DNA from: Oscillospiraceae bacterium
Lineage (GTDB): Bacteria > Bacillota > Clostridia > Oscillospirales > Oscillospiraceae
DNA length: 64,000 nt
Assembly: GCA_910575815.1 (NCBI GenBank)
Contig: CAJTFN010000003.1
Location: 14,173 to 78,172 of the forward strand
Direction of reading: 5' to 3'
Below are positions 16,396-25,008 of the stretch, piece by piece. Position 1 is the stretch's first letter; the number at the start of each line of letters is the position of its first letter. A program made the position numbers and the translations under genes. The notes under the pieces were generated by a model. That model saw only the letters and a program-made list of their open reading frames with translations. It had not been told where the DNA came from and made no database searches.

Positions 16396-17154
16396 ATGAA
16401 GTTCGCACAGCTGCTGTTCAGCCCCACCGGAGGAACGCAAAAGGTGACCGCGGCCATTACTGGAGCCTGGGAGGCGGAAGTGGAAACCATAGACCTGACG
16501 GACCCAGCGATTTCCCCGTATGCCTTTGAGGCGGAGGCTCTGGTCCTAATTGCAATTCCGTCTTACGGCGGTCGCGTTCCTTCTCTGGCGGCTGAGAGGC
16601 TGGAGCGGATACAGGGCGGCGGGGCCTCCTGCGTTCTGGTCTGCGTTTACGGAAACCGGGCCTATGAGGATACCCTGGTGGAGATGCAGGACTGCGCGGA
16701 GAGCCGAGGCTTCCAAGTCATCGCCGCTGTTGCCGCTATAGCAGAACATTCTATTCTGCACCAATACGCCGCCGGACGGCCTGACCGGCAGGATGCGGAG
16801 GAGCTGCAAAGGGTCTCCCGCGCCATCTTGGAAAAGCACCGTCAGGGCAAACGGGAGATGACTGCCGCCCTTCCAGGGAACCGGCCTTACAAAAAAGCGG
16901 GTGGCGTCGGGATGGTCCCGAAGGCTGGAGGCGGCTGCACCGGCTGCGGTCTCTGCGCCGCAAAATGCCCAGCCCAGGCCATCTCCCCAGATGAGCTTCG
17001 AAAGGCTGACAGCGCAAAGTGTATCTCCTGTATGCGCTGCGTTGTCCGCTGTCCCCAAGGGGCCAGGAAGGTCAACGGGGCGTTGGTCTCTGCGGCGGGC
17101 TTGGCGCTGAAAAAGGCATGCTCCGTCCGCAAGGAATGTGAGCTGTTCCTTTGA
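16396..17154 (+). CDS. EFR1-type ferredoxin: flavodoxin-like domain plus two 4Fe-4S motifs
   Basis: This protein has 252 residues, starting at MKFAQLLFSPTGGTQ behind AAGGAGG. The N-terminal SPTGGT is a flavodoxin-type FMN phosphate loop, with VLIAIPSYGGRVP further on. The C-terminal third has two clusters, CTGCGLCAAKCP and CISCMRCVVRCP, each of the Cx2Cx2Cx3CP kind. Such EFR1-family proteins are thought to be cytosolic electron carriers. It interrupts the secretion operon together with a minus-strand membrane gene, and has its own terminator, so it is probably cargo. Confidence 0.8.
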   Translation: MKFAQLLFSPTGGTQKVTAAITGAWEAEVETIDLTDPAISPYAFEAEALVLIAIPSYGGRVPSLAAERLERIQGGGASCVLVCVYGNRAYEDTLVEMQDCAESRGFQVIAAVAAIAEHSILHQYAAGRPDRQDAEELQRVSRAILEKHRQGKREMTAALPGNRPYKKAGGVGMVPKAGGGCTGCGLCAAKCPAQAISPDELRKADSAKCISCMRCVVRCPQGARKVNGALVSAAGLALKKACSVRKECELFL

Positions 17155-17159
17155 AAAAT

Positions 17160-17196
17160 ACAGCGGACAGACCGGGATGGCCTGTCCGCTGTTTTA
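17160..17196. terminator. Bidirectional intrinsic terminator
   Basis: A perfect 11-bp stem, ACAGCGGACAG (17160-17170) and CTGTCCGCTGT (17182-17192), is followed by TTT on the plus strand and preceded by AAAAAT, which gives a U-tract in the other direction. It separates the ferredoxin gene from the convergent membrane-protein gene. Confidence 0.75.
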
Positions 17197-17526
17197 TAGC
17201 CCGCTTGTGCTGACAACGGTTTCTCCCGCCAGTCTGGCCTGACGGACCCGCTGAGCAAGCAGTCTGGCAGCGGTCCACTCAGACCGCAAGTCCTCCAATA
17301 GCTCCCAAAGGTGCCGGGTCAGAGTAACTACCCAGGACAGGGCTACGATACCCACCATGGCAAACAGGATGCCGTCCGCCAGGGCGGCGTGGACCTGATA
17401 CCAGCTGTGAAAGACCGTGAGCATCAGGACGCTGTAGAGCAGCGGAAGGCCCAGCCGGAGCTTCAGGGCCAGACGGAGCAGCAGCGGCAGCAGAGCAAAT
17501 CCAATCCCCAATATCATAAATGCCAT
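17194..17526 (-). CDS. Small membrane protein of unknown function
   Basis: This 110-residue protein has a good minus-strand Shine-Dalgarno (GAAGGAGGG). Three hydrophobic segments are visible: ILGIGFALLPLLLRLAL, LPLLYSVLMLTVF and ILFAMVGIVALSWVVTL. A cytosolic basic helix with TAARLLAQRVRQARLAG comes near the end. I do not recognise a family. It is antisense to the transfer operon and convergent with the ferredoxin, so it is likely independent cargo. Confidence 0.55.
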   Translation of the reverse strand: MAFMILGIGFALLPLLLRLALKLRLGLPLLYSVLMLTVFHSWYQVHAALADGILFAMVGIVALSWVVTLTRHLWELLEDLRSEWTAARLLAQRVRQARLAGETVVSTSGL

Positions 17527-17624
17527 ATCGCAAGCCCTCCTTCATTGGTTTGCGGTATCTTACCATAGGCGGGCGGATCATGCAACGGTCTGTCCGCCGA
17601 TTCTTCATTTTGGAGGTGATACTC

Positions 17625-17978
17625 ATAGAAGTCCGTATCAACAAAGAAGTCCGGGACTACCAGGAAAGCCTGTTCTTCGGGCTTTCCCTGCGTCAGCTCC
17701 TGTTCGCCCTGCTGGCCGTGATCGTGGCCGTGGCCGTCTATTTCGGTTTGCGGAACACCGTTGGAAGTGGCGAGATCGGCTGGATCTGCGTCCTGGCGGC
17801 GTTCCCCTTCGCCCTCGGCGGCTTTTTTACTTACAACGGCATGACTCTGGAACGCTTCATCCTTGCTTTTATCCGCTCGGAATTTTTATATCCCAGACGG
17901 CTCGTTTTCAAATCGGAAAACCTCTGCGCAAAGGCCCTCGAAAATTCTACCATCAAGGAGGCTTTACGGCTTGATTAA
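17625..17978 (+). CDS. PrgI-family conjugation membrane protein
   Basis: This protein has about 117 residues. The conserved opening is (I/M)EVRINKEVRDYQESLFFG, followed by two membrane helices (SLRQLLFALLAVIVAVAVYFG and WICVLAAFPFALGGFFTY) and MTLERFILAFIRSEFLYP, as in PrgI proteins that partner VirB4. The start codon is abnormal. A perfect TTTTGGAGGTGAT leader places the start 8 nt later at 17625, where the codon is ATA rather than ATG. An in-frame TTG (17610) overlaps the ribosome site. Expression may therefore be reduced. It overlaps VirB4 by 8 nt. Confidence 0.75.
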   Translation: MEVRINKEVRDYQESLFFGLSLRQLLFALLAVIVAVAVYFGLRNTVGSGEIGWICVLAAFPFALGGFFTYNGMTLERFILAFIRSEFLYPRRLVFKSENLCAKALENSTIKEALRLD

Positions 17979-20313
17979 AACCTTACAAAACACCCTAAAG
18001 CAGGACAAGGAGGGCTTTGTCCTCCCCAAGTCCGTGCAGGACGCCATCCCCATCCGCCGCCTCTGGCCGGATGGGATTTTTCAGTTCGGGAGCAAGTTCT
18101 CCAAGACCATTCGCTTCACGGACATCAACTACGCAATCGCCTCGAAAGAGGACAAGACCTCCATGTTTCTGGGGTATTCGGAGCTCCTGAACGCTCTGGA
18201 CACGGGGTCTACCACCAAGATCACCATCAACAATAAACGACTGAACCGCCAGAATTTTGAGCAGGAAATCCTCATTCCCCGGCAGGACGATTATCTCGAC
18301 GGCTACCGGGCGGAGTACAATTCCATGCTCATGGATAAGGTCACCGACAGCTCCAACAGCGTGGTGCAGGAGCGGTATGTTACCCTCTCCGTCCACCGGA
18401 AGAACATTGAGGAGGCCCGTGCCTTCTTTGACCGGGTGACGGCGGACGTCACCACCCGCCTGAGCCACCTGGATGCCCACAGCGAGGAGCTGAACGCCAT
18501 GGAACGGCTGCGGGTCCTCCATGACTTCTACCGCACCGGAGAGGAAGCGGAATACCATCTGGACCTCCACGACCTGATGCGGAAGGGCCATTCCTTCAAA
18601 GATACTATCTGCCCGGACAGCCTGGAGTTCAAGAAGGACCACTTCGTCATGGGAAGCAAGTTCGGGCGGGTGCTGTTCCTGAAGGAGTATGCCAGCTACA
18701 TCAAAGACTCTATGATTTCTGAGTTGAGTGCCCTGAATCGGACGATGATGCTCTCCATCGACGTGATCCCCGTCCCCACAGACGAGGCCGTGCGGGAGAT
18801 GCAGAACCGGCTCCTGGGCGTGGAGACGAACGTTACCAACTGGCAGCGGCGGCAGAATAACAACAACAATTTCTCCGCCGTGGTGCCCTATGATCTGGAG
18901 CAGCAGCGGAAAGAGACCCGTGAGATGCTGGACGACCTCACCACCCGCGACCAGCGCATGATGTTCGCCGTGGTCACACTGGTGCATCTGGCGGACACAA
19001 AGGAGGAGCTGGACAGCGACACCGAGACGCTCCAGTCTGCCGCCAGGAAGCACCTCTGCCAGCTGGCCACGCTGAACTGGCAGCAGGCCGACGGCCTCAC
19101 CACCGCTCTCCCTCTGGGCCTTCGGCGGATCGACGCTTTGCGGACCCTGACCACCGAGGCCCTGGCGGTCCTCATGCCCTTCAAGGCCCAGGAAATCCGG
19201 GACCAGGGCGGTATCTACTATGGGCAGAATGTCATCAGCAAAAACCTGATCGTCGCCAACCGGAAGGAACTGCTGAACGGAAACGGCTTCGTCCTGGGCG
19301 TCTCCGGCTCCGGCAAGTCCTTCACTGCCAAGGAGGAGATCGCCGGCGTGGCCCTCTCCACGGAGGACGACATCATCGTCATAGACCCCGAAAGCGAATA
19401 TGGCCCCCTCATAGAGGGTCTGGGCGGCGAGGTGATCAATATCTCCGCGACCTCTCGGAACCACATCAACGCTATGGACATGGACCAGGGCTACGGCGAC
19501 GGAGAAAACCCGGTGGTGCTGAAATCCGAGTTCCTGTTGTCCCTCTGTGAGCAGCTGGTGGGCTCCGGAAAGCTCTCCGCCAAAGAAAAATCCATCATTG
19601 ACCGCTGCACCGCTGGGGTCTATCACGACTACATCCGAAACGGCTACCAGGGTGCCGCCCCTACTCTCCAGGACTTCCACGCCGAGCTGCTTCGGCAGAC
19701 GGAGGCGGAGGCCCGCGACGTGGCCCTGGCAATCGAGCTGTTCACCGCGGGCAGCCTCAACACCTTCGCCAAGCCCTCCAACGTGGACACCAACTCCCGG
19801 ATTCTCTGCTACGATATCCGGGACCTGGGCAAGCAGCTTTTGCCTGTTGGAATGCTGGTGGTGCTGGACAGCGTCTTTAACCGGATCATCCACAACCGCA
19901 AAATGGGGAAGAACACCTGGGTCTACGTCGATGAAATTTATTTGCTGTTCCAGCATGAATACAGCGCAAACTTCCTCTTTACCCTTTGGAAACGGGTCCG
20001 AAAGTACGGAGCATGCTGTACTGGCTTAACTCAGAACGTCGATGATCTGCTACAGTCCCACACCGCCCGGACGATGCTGGCCAACAGCGAGTTCCTGGTC
20101 ATGCTGAACCAGGCGGCCACGGATCGGACAGAGCTGGCGCAGCTTTTGAACATTTCAGACAATCAGCTCTCCTACATCACCAACGTGGACTCCGGACGAG
20201 GACTCATCAAATGCGGCAGTACCATCGTGCCATTTATGAACAGCTTCCCGAAAAACACCCGGCTCTATAAATTGATGTCCACCAAATTTATGGAGCAGTT
20301 GGATGCAACATGA
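17971..20313 (+). CDS. virB4: VirB4/TraE-type secretion ATPase
   Basis: This protein has 780 residues from a TTG start (17971) with AAGGAGG 9 nt upstream, giving MIKTLQNTLKQDKEGF. Walker A GVSGSGKS lies at residues 443-450, a DPESEYGPL segment follows, and Walker B is VYVDEIYLLF. Length and C-terminal landmarks (RKYGACCTGLTQNVDDLL, LLNISDNQLSYI) match VirB4 of Tn1549-like ICEs. It energises assembly of the transfer channel and works with VirD4 and PrgI. It overlaps PrgI by 8 nt and is followed by a terminator-like hairpin. Confidence 0.93.
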   Translation: MIKTLQNTLKQDKEGFVLPKSVQDAIPIRRLWPDGIFQFGSKFSKTIRFTDINYAIASKEDKTSMFLGYSELLNALDTGSTTKITINNKRLNRQNFEQEILIPRQDDYLDGYRAEYNSMLMDKVTDSSNSVVQERYVTLSVHRKNIEEARAFFDRVTADVTTRLSHLDAHSEELNAMERLRVLHDFYRTGEEAEYHLDLHDLMRKGHSFKDTICPDSLEFKKDHFVMGSKFGRVLFLKEYASYIKDSMISELSALNRTMMLSIDVIPVPTDEAVREMQNRLLGVETNVTNWQRRQNNNNNFSAVVPYDLEQQRKETREMLDDLTTRDQRMMFAVVTLVHLADTKEELDSDTETLQSAARKHLCQLATLNWQQADGLTTALPLGLRRIDALRTLTTEALAVLMPFKAQEIRDQGGIYYGQNVISKNLIVANRKELLNGNGFVLGVSGSGKSFTAKEEIAGVALSTEDDIIVIDPESEYGPLIEGLGGEVINISATSRNHINAMDMDQGYGDGENPVVLKSEFLLSLCEQLVGSGKLSAKEKSIIDRCTAGVYHDYIRNGYQGAAPTLQDFHAELLRQTEAEARDVALAIELFTAGSLNTFAKPSNVDTNSRILCYDIRDLGKQLLPVGMLVVLDSVFNRIIHNRKMGKNTWVYVDEIYLLFQHEYSANFLFTLWKRVRKYGACCTGLTQNVDDLLQSHTARTMLANSEFLVMLNQAATDRTELAQLLNISDNQLSYITNVDSGRGLIKCGSTIVPFMNSFPKNTRLYKLMSTKFMEQLDAT

Positions 20314-20323
20314 TTTTGCAGAG

Positions 20324-20348
20324 AAGGGCCGTGTTTGCGGCCCTTTTT
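20324..20348 (+). terminator. Short terminator-like hairpin after virB4
   Basis: An 8-bp stem AAGGGCCG (20324-20331) and CGGCCCTT (20338-20345) is followed by TTT. It lies 10 nt beyond the virB4 stop and ends just before the Shine-Dalgarno of the next gene, so it may only attenuate. Confidence 0.5.
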
Positions 20349-20364
20349 CTCGTCCAGGAGGTGA

Positions 20365-22797
20365 ATGCAAATCGATAAGATTAAGGAGAAAAAGCCCGGC
20401 ACAAAGGGTCTGAAGGAGCGGGTAGCGTCTGTCCCTAAGCGGCTTTTGCGCCGTGGGCTGGACGATGGAACCGAACGGCTTCGTGGCCAGTTCCGGGATG
20501 CCAGCCAGCGAGGACAGCGGGAGGACGGCTATGGCGGCGACCAGATCGAGGACGCCGCCCGGGGCGGGACTCGCCGGGCAGAACGTAGCGCAGAAAAACT
20601 GCTGAAAAAGATGAGGTTCAGCAGAGGCCGGACAGCAGAGCCTGTTTCTGACGCCGATTTTCCGGAGACTGAACGACCGCCGGATACGCCCGCTCCGGCA
20701 AACCTGCCCAAGCCGGAACGTAAGACAGACCACGTGCGGATCAAGACCAGGGAAGCAGCTGTGCGAAGAGCAGACGGCCCGCTGAGGACCTCTGACGGAC
20801 GGCAGCCTCCCTCCCATTCTTTTTCTGAACAGATAACCCATGCGCGTACAGAACCGCCGCAAATCAAAACACGGGAATATGCCCGGCAGGGTGCTTTCAT
20901 ACATAGGGATACGGCTTTGACGCCTGTGGAATCCCCTGCCGCCCAAAGCGCCCCACACTCCAAAATCTTGGAGATCCGCCAAATTTTCCGGCGCAGGGAG
21001 TCTCCCGCACCCGGCCTGCGCCAGGAGGCTCCCGCTTCACAGACAAGGGGAGCACAAATGCCTTCTTCGCCGCAGAGCGTAGCTGGGGGAAGCAGACTTG
21101 GCCAGCGGGACCCGGATATTAAAACAAAGGGCGCCTATCTTCATCAGCAGACAACCGTCCCTGCCGAACCGTCCGCACAGGATCATATCCAAGGCGGAAG
21201 GAGGTTTGTTCAGGAACAGGGACGTAAGGAGGCGGTGCGGCGGACAGAGGCTCGGCGGGCCAAGATGAAAACCTCTTCCGAGCTCCAAGTCAGTGGCAAA
21301 AGGGGTACTTTCCATGGCAATACCACAGGGGGCTCCCTTCAACCATCGCCGCCTGACATTCAAGCGTCCGCTCCGCCGCTCCAAGGCCGGGATGTTTCCA
21401 GCTCTGCCACTCCCAGGGCGGAGAAGCCTGTCACAAGAGCGGTGAAACAGGCCGCTTCTAAAGAGAAAAAAGCCATCAAGGCGTCCAGGGCCGGGATCAA
21501 AAACTCCCGGCAGTCGGTGAAGGCGGCGGATCGTTCCGCCAAGGAGACACGGAAGTCTGCCCAGGCCGCGGCCAAGGCCCCCCAGCGGGCCGTGAAGGCC
21601 GCTCACGCCACGGCAAAGGCCGGAGCGGCCACCGCCAAGGAAGCGGCGAAAGCCAGCGTGTCCGCCATCAAAGCGGCCATCGCGGCGGCCCAGGAGCTGA
21701 TCGCCGCCCTCGCCGCCGGAGGCTGGGCCGTGGTGGCGGTGGTGCTGGTGCTTTGCATGGTGGGCCTTCTGATCGCCTCGCCTTTCGGGCTGTTCTTCTC
21801 CGGCGCGGAGGGGAATGGAAGCGGCATCCCCCAGGCGGTGGCCCAGCTCAACGGAGAGTTTACCGCCCGGATCGAGCAGATCAAGGAAGAAACGCCCCAC
21901 GACGTCCTTGACCTGGATAATGACGCTGTTGCCGCCGTACTGGATAACTGGCGCAATGTCCTGGCGGTCTATGCTGTGCGGGCTTCGACAGACGGCAGTC
22001 CTCCAAGCGGCTTGGACGGACTGACGGCGGAAAACCTCGTTCTCCTGCGGGAGGTTTTCTGGGACATGAATCAGATATCCAGCTTCACAGAAACCGTGCC
22101 CAAGGGAGAAGATGAGACGGAAACCGTCCTTCATATCACCGCCGCCGTGAAAACGCCCCAGGAGATGGCGGCGGAATACGGCTTCACTGACGGGCAAAAA
22201 GAGCTGCTGGAGGAGCTGCTGAAGCCGGAGTACCAGGAGCTGTTCCAAACATTGATTGGCAGCAGTCAGGACCTCACACTCTCCATTGAGCAGGTGCAGG
22301 AAATTCTGGACCAACTGCCGGAAGATCTTAGCGAGGAGCGCCGGCAGGTGATCCTGACCGCCTATCAGCTTCTTGGAAAAGTAAACTATTTTTGGGGCGG
22401 AAAGAGCCTCGTTTTGGGCTGGGACTCCCGTTGGGGAACGCCAAAGGAGGTCTGGGCCGCCGGGAGCCCCAGCACCGGAACCGTGCGGCCTTACGGGCTG
22501 GACTGCTCCGGGTTTGTCGATTGGGTATTTTATAACGTTTCTGGCGGGTCCTACATCATAGGCCACGGAGGCGGGGCGCACATGCAGCACACCTACTGCA
22601 CCCCTATCACCTGGGATGAGGCGATTCCTGGCGATCTGGTATTTTACCCAGAGGACACCCACGTGGGCATCGTCTGTGGCTTTGACAGCGGGGGAAATGT
22701 CCAGATCATCCACTGCGCCAGCGGAGCCAACAACGTGGTGGTGACCGGGAAAAGTGGCTTCACTACCATCGCAAGGCCAAAATTCTATTCGTCATAA
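20365..22797 (+). CDS. CD1108-type conjugal protein with NlpC/P60 peptidoglycan hydrolase domain
   Basis: This protein has 810 residues. Residues 1-440 are polar, basic and repetitive, with runs of Lys/Ala (KAADRSAKETRKSAQAAAKA and similar) that look like a long helical or disordered cytosolic arm. A single membrane helix follows at about 452-475 (WAVVAVVLVLCMVGLLIA). The outer part ends in an NlpC/P60 domain with nucleophile Cys714 in LDCSGFVDW and His766 in THVGIVCG, and a later His in IIHCASG. This architecture is that of the VirB1/CwlT-like cell-wall hydrolase of Clostridia ICEs, which opens the wall for the channel. It closes the secretion module. Confidence 0.85.
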   Translation: MQIDKIKEKKPGTKGLKERVASVPKRLLRRGLDDGTERLRGQFRDASQRGQREDGYGGDQIEDAARGGTRRAERSAEKLLKKMRFSRGRTAEPVSDADFPETERPPDTPAPANLPKPERKTDHVRIKTREAAVRRADGPLRTSDGRQPPSHSFSEQITHARTEPPQIKTREYARQGAFIHRDTALTPVESPAAQSAPHSKILEIRQIFRRRESPAPGLRQEAPASQTRGAQMPSSPQSVAGGSRLGQRDPDIKTKGAYLHQQTTVPAEPSAQDHIQGGRRFVQEQGRKEAVRRTEARRAKMKTSSELQVSGKRGTFHGNTTGGSLQPSPPDIQASAPPLQGRDVSSSATPRAEKPVTRAVKQAASKEKKAIKASRAGIKNSRQSVKAADRSAKETRKSAQAAAKAPQRAVKAAHATAKAGAATAKEAAKASVSAIKAAIAAAQELIAALAAGGWAVVAVVLVLCMVGLLIASPFGLFFSGAEGNGSGIPQAVAQLNGEFTARIEQIKEETPHDVLDLDNDAVAAVLDNWRNVLAVYAVRASTDGSPPSGLDGLTAENLVLLREVFWDMNQISSFTETVPKGEDETETVLHITAAVKTPQEMAAEYGFTDGQKELLEELLKPEYQELFQTLIGSSQDLTLSIEQVQEILDQLPEDLSEERRQVILTAYQLLGKVNYFWGGKSLVLGWDSRWGTPKEVWAAGSPSTGTVRPYGLDCSGFVDWVFYNVSGGSYIIGHGGGAHMQHTYCTPITWDEAIPGDLVFYPEDTHVGIVCGFDSGGNVQIIHCASGANNVVVTGKSGFTTIARPKFYSS

Positions 22798-22805
22798 AAC
22801 GATCA

Positions 22806-22840
22806 GCCCCGGCGACAAAACCGTCGTCGGGGCCTTTTTT
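22806..22840 (+). terminator. Intrinsic terminator of the secretion operon
   Basis: An 11-bp stem GCCCCGGCGAC (22806-22816) and GTCGTCGGGGC (22823-22833), with one G-U pair, is followed by CTTTTTT. Confidence 0.8.
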
Positions 22841-22857
22841 ATTTTTAGGAGGTTATT

Positions 22858-23865
22858 ATGCAGTTCAATCTGGATTTCTTTTACGGAAATGAGGCGGCGG
22901 AGTTCCGCTTCTATCGTGTCCCCAAGGCTCTCTTCGGCGGCGAGCTTTCCCTGGAGGCCGCAACGCTCTACAGCCTGATGCTGGACCGGGTAGGGCTGTC
23001 CGTCAAGAACGGCTGGCTGGACAGCCTGGGCCGGGTATTCATCTATTTCGTCCAGAAGGATGTGCAGAAGTTCCTCCGCTGCGGTCACAACCGGGCCACC
23101 GCCTTCATGCGGGAGCTGGAGCGCTTCGGTTTGATCGAGCGCAAGCGCCAGGGCCTGGGGAAGCCCGCAATCATTTATGTCAAGAATTTCTCCGCTTGTA
23201 AAAACAATGCCCTGGGGAGCGCGGCCAATGCAGCTGCGGAGCCGATTCGGGGCGAGGAATTAGTCCTGCCCATTCAGCAGGCGGACACCTCCAATCAGGC
23301 TCTTTTTTCTGCTCCAGAGGAGGCAGTCAAGACTGCCCGGACCAGGCAGTCCAGAGTGCCCGCGGAAGGCAGTCTGGATTGCCCGAATCGGGCAACAAAT
23401 GATACTAAGAAGAAAGAAACTGAGATGAGTGAAACCAATCGTATCCTCCCCCAGCCCCCTCGCACTGACCGGGAGAGTTCTCGGTATGGCTGGAATTTGA
23501 TGGATGAGATGCAATGGGTTCGGGAAGAAATCCGGGAGAACATTGACTACGAGGGTTTGGTATGGGATTACCCTTGCGACAGTGGAATCTTCGACGGCTA
23601 TGTGGAGCTGATGGCGGAGGCTTGCTGCGCTGTACGAAAAACTATACGGATATGCGGGCAGGATATTCCAACAGCGGTGGTCAGAAATCGTTTTCTCAAA
23701 CTGGATCGGGAGCACATTCTTTACGTTCGTGACTGCCTTTGCACCACTACCTCCACCATTAGAAATATCAAGGCTTACGCCCTTGCCGCCCTTTACAATG
23801 CACCATTGACAAAAGAGCAATATTATACCTCTCTGGCTAGTAGGGATACGGCAAGAAAAATTTGA
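22858..23865 (+). CDS. repA: RepA-type replication initiator (RepA_N with DUF6017-like C-terminus)
   Basis: This protein has 335 residues behind TAGGAGG. Residues 1-110 are a winged-helix RepA_N-type domain: FRFYRVPKALF, LSLEAATLYSLMLDRVGLS, GRVFIYF, HNRATAFMRELERFGLIERK. A polar linker (about 120-195) leads to a C-terminal helical domain, MDEMQWVREEIRENIDYE through NIKAYALAALYNAP, as in DUF6017. Many Tn1549-like elements carry this gene, and it may let the excised circle replicate. Two terminators follow, so it ends the left transcription block. Confidence 0.85.
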   Translation: MQFNLDFFYGNEAAEFRFYRVPKALFGGELSLEAATLYSLMLDRVGLSVKNGWLDSLGRVFIYFVQKDVQKFLRCGHNRATAFMRELERFGLIERKRQGLGKPAIIYVKNFSACKNNALGSAANAAAEPIRGEELVLPIQQADTSNQALFSAPEEAVKTARTRQSRVPAEGSLDCPNRATNDTKKKETEMSETNRILPQPPRTDRESSRYGWNLMDEMQWVREEIRENIDYEGLVWDYPCDSGIFDGYVELMAEACCAVRKTIRICGQDIPTAVVRNRFLKLDREHILYVRDCLCTTTSTIRNIKAYALAALYNAPLTKEQYYTSLASRDTARKI

Positions 23866-23874
23866 CACTTACCC

Positions 23875-23966
23875 GGTGGCAGAGTCTTTTGACCTGCCAC
23901 CTTCTTTTGATTTGATGTATAACTCAAATTGCCGCACCTGCTTCTAAAGTAGGTGCGGCAATTTTT
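23875..23966 (+). terminator. Tandem intrinsic terminators after repA
   Basis: First hairpin: GGTGGCAG (23875-23882) and CTGCCACC (23894-23901), then TTCTTTT. Second hairpin: AATTGCCGCACCT (23927-23939) and AGGTGCGGCAATT (23951-23963), a perfect 13-bp stem, then TTT. Two terminators in a row insulate the conjugation block from the cargo region. Confidence 0.8.
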
Positions 23967-24037
23967 TATGTTTATCTCGACTGCTAATTTAACTCCTTGG
24001 CTCCAGACGTTTTGCGGCTCAGCAACACCATAACAAG

Positions 24038-24325
24038 TTATTCTCGATAGTTTTCTATGACTGCTTCCAACGACTCAATTTGTCTTTGTGTCAGCCCCGT
24101 TACATCCAGGCAACAATCCTTTTCCCTGCTGACTCCTAGCAAATAGTCAGTGGTCACCCCCAGAGAGCGAGATAAGGCAATCAATCTTGGCAGGGAAGGA
24201 AGTCGGTCACCTGTCTCGTATAGCGCAACTGTAGAACTGTTTACACCTATTCTTTTCGCTAATTGCGCTTGGGAAAGGTTTCGCTCGTTTCGCAAATCAC
24301 GCAGTTTATCACCCAAAGGAATCAT
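24038..24325 (-). CDS. XRE-family regulator (paralogue of the next gene)
   Basis: This protein has about 95 residues from MIPLGDKLRDLRNERN; ATGs 9 and 30 nt upstream are alternatives. The HTH is LSQAQLAKRIGVNSSTVALY, followed by the ERxPSLPRLIALSRSLGV type helices and TTDYLLGVS. The C-terminal part (LTQRQIESLEAVIENYRE) is a short dimerisation helix. It is closely similar in layout to the gene at 24424-24723, indicating duplication. It lies downstream of that gene on the same strand, at the edge of the metabolic cargo. Confidence 0.75.
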   Translation of the reverse strand: MIPLGDKLRDLRNERNLSQAQLAKRIGVNSSTVALYETGDRLPSLPRLIALSRSLGVTTDYLLGVSREKDCCLDVTGLTQRQIESLEAVIENYRE

Positions 24326-24423
24326 TTTACTCATCACCCTACGTAAAAATAGCACATAATCCAGTTTCTTCTGGCGAGTAAAATCACTTTCTAATAGAAA
24401 GTCTATTGGTCGAATATCAAAAA

Positions 24424-24723
24424 TTACTTACTATGTGCATTACGAAAACAGGCAATTACTGAGCGAAGCGACTCAATTTCAGCAGAAGAAAGGCCAGAAA
24501 TGTCAATCTGTTCCTGAAAACCAGAATCTATCCCCAGCAGGTAGTCCGTTGAAACTCCTAACACACGAGATATGTCTATTAAAGTCTGAAGCGAAGGAAA
24601 CCGCCGTTCCATTTCATAGTTCGCAATTTGCGAGGCAGAGACACCTAGACGTGTTGAAAGTTGGGCTTGAGACAGGCCCTTTTCACTTCTTAGCTTTTGA
24701 AGCCGCTCTCCAAACGGAATCAT
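24424..24723 (-). CDS. XRE-family regulator, divergent from the metabolic cluster
   Basis: This 99-residue protein begins MIPFGERLQKLRSEKG, with HTH LSQAQLSTRLGVSASQIANY, then RRFPSLQTLIDISRVLGVS and TDYLLGID. It is divergent from the aldehyde dehydrogenase gene; the 285-bp region between them holds a 12-bp-arm palindrome and a TTGACT/TAGACT promoter. This makes it the best candidate for the regulator of the catabolic genes, though it could equally be a general ICE regulator. An effector-binding domain is absent, so any signal would have to act indirectly. Confidence 0.75.
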   Translation of the reverse strand: MIPFGERLQKLRSEKGLSQAQLSTRLGVSASQIANYEMERRFPSLQTLIDISRVLGVSTDYLLGIDSGFQEQIDISGLSSAEIESLRSVIACFRNAHSK

Positions 24724-24753
24724 GCTATCACCTCATACCGTATATACTACACG

Positions 24754-24812
24754 AAAAATACTTGCTACAGGCAAGTATTTTTATTGACTTTAGGCAAGCG
24801 TTATGCTAGACT
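24754..24812 (+). promoter_or_regulatory. Promoter with operator-like palindrome upstream of the metabolic cluster
   Basis: A perfect 12-bp-arm inverted repeat, AAAAATACTTGC (24754-24765) and GCAAGTATTTTT (24771-24782), stands two bases before TTGACT (24784-24789). A 17-bp spacer leads to TAGACT (24807-24812). The half-site GCAAG recurs inside the spacer (about 24795) and just after the -10 (about 24817), as expected of multiple binding sites for an XRE dimer. The remaining 190 nt to the first gene would be an unusually long leader; I see no known riboswitch in it. Confidence 0.55.
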
Positions 24813-25008
24813 ATCAGCAAGCGCCAGATGTTTTCCTCAGAATGAAGTTACAAAATTCAAAACTGAGTTTTTGTTGGCGGGTGTTTTGTAGCGGTTCAAT
24901 TAGAATTAGTCTGTTGCTTTGTAGAGGAGCCAACGAGTAGCGCCGAATCCATTCAGGCGCAAGCCTGTGGAGAATTTAAGGACCCAAAATTTAAGGAGGT
25001 AACAGGAA

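Noticed and set aside
17995..19956. 653-codon minus-strand frame inside virB4
   Set aside because: The plus strand encodes VirB4 with Walker motifs. The minus frame is compositionally odd and lacks a start site.
20365..22797. Ala/Lys-rich repeats as a separate repeat or CRISPR-like array
   Set aside because: The repeats are coding, degenerate at DNA level and part of the cytosolic arm of the NlpC/P60 protein; no spacer structure exists.
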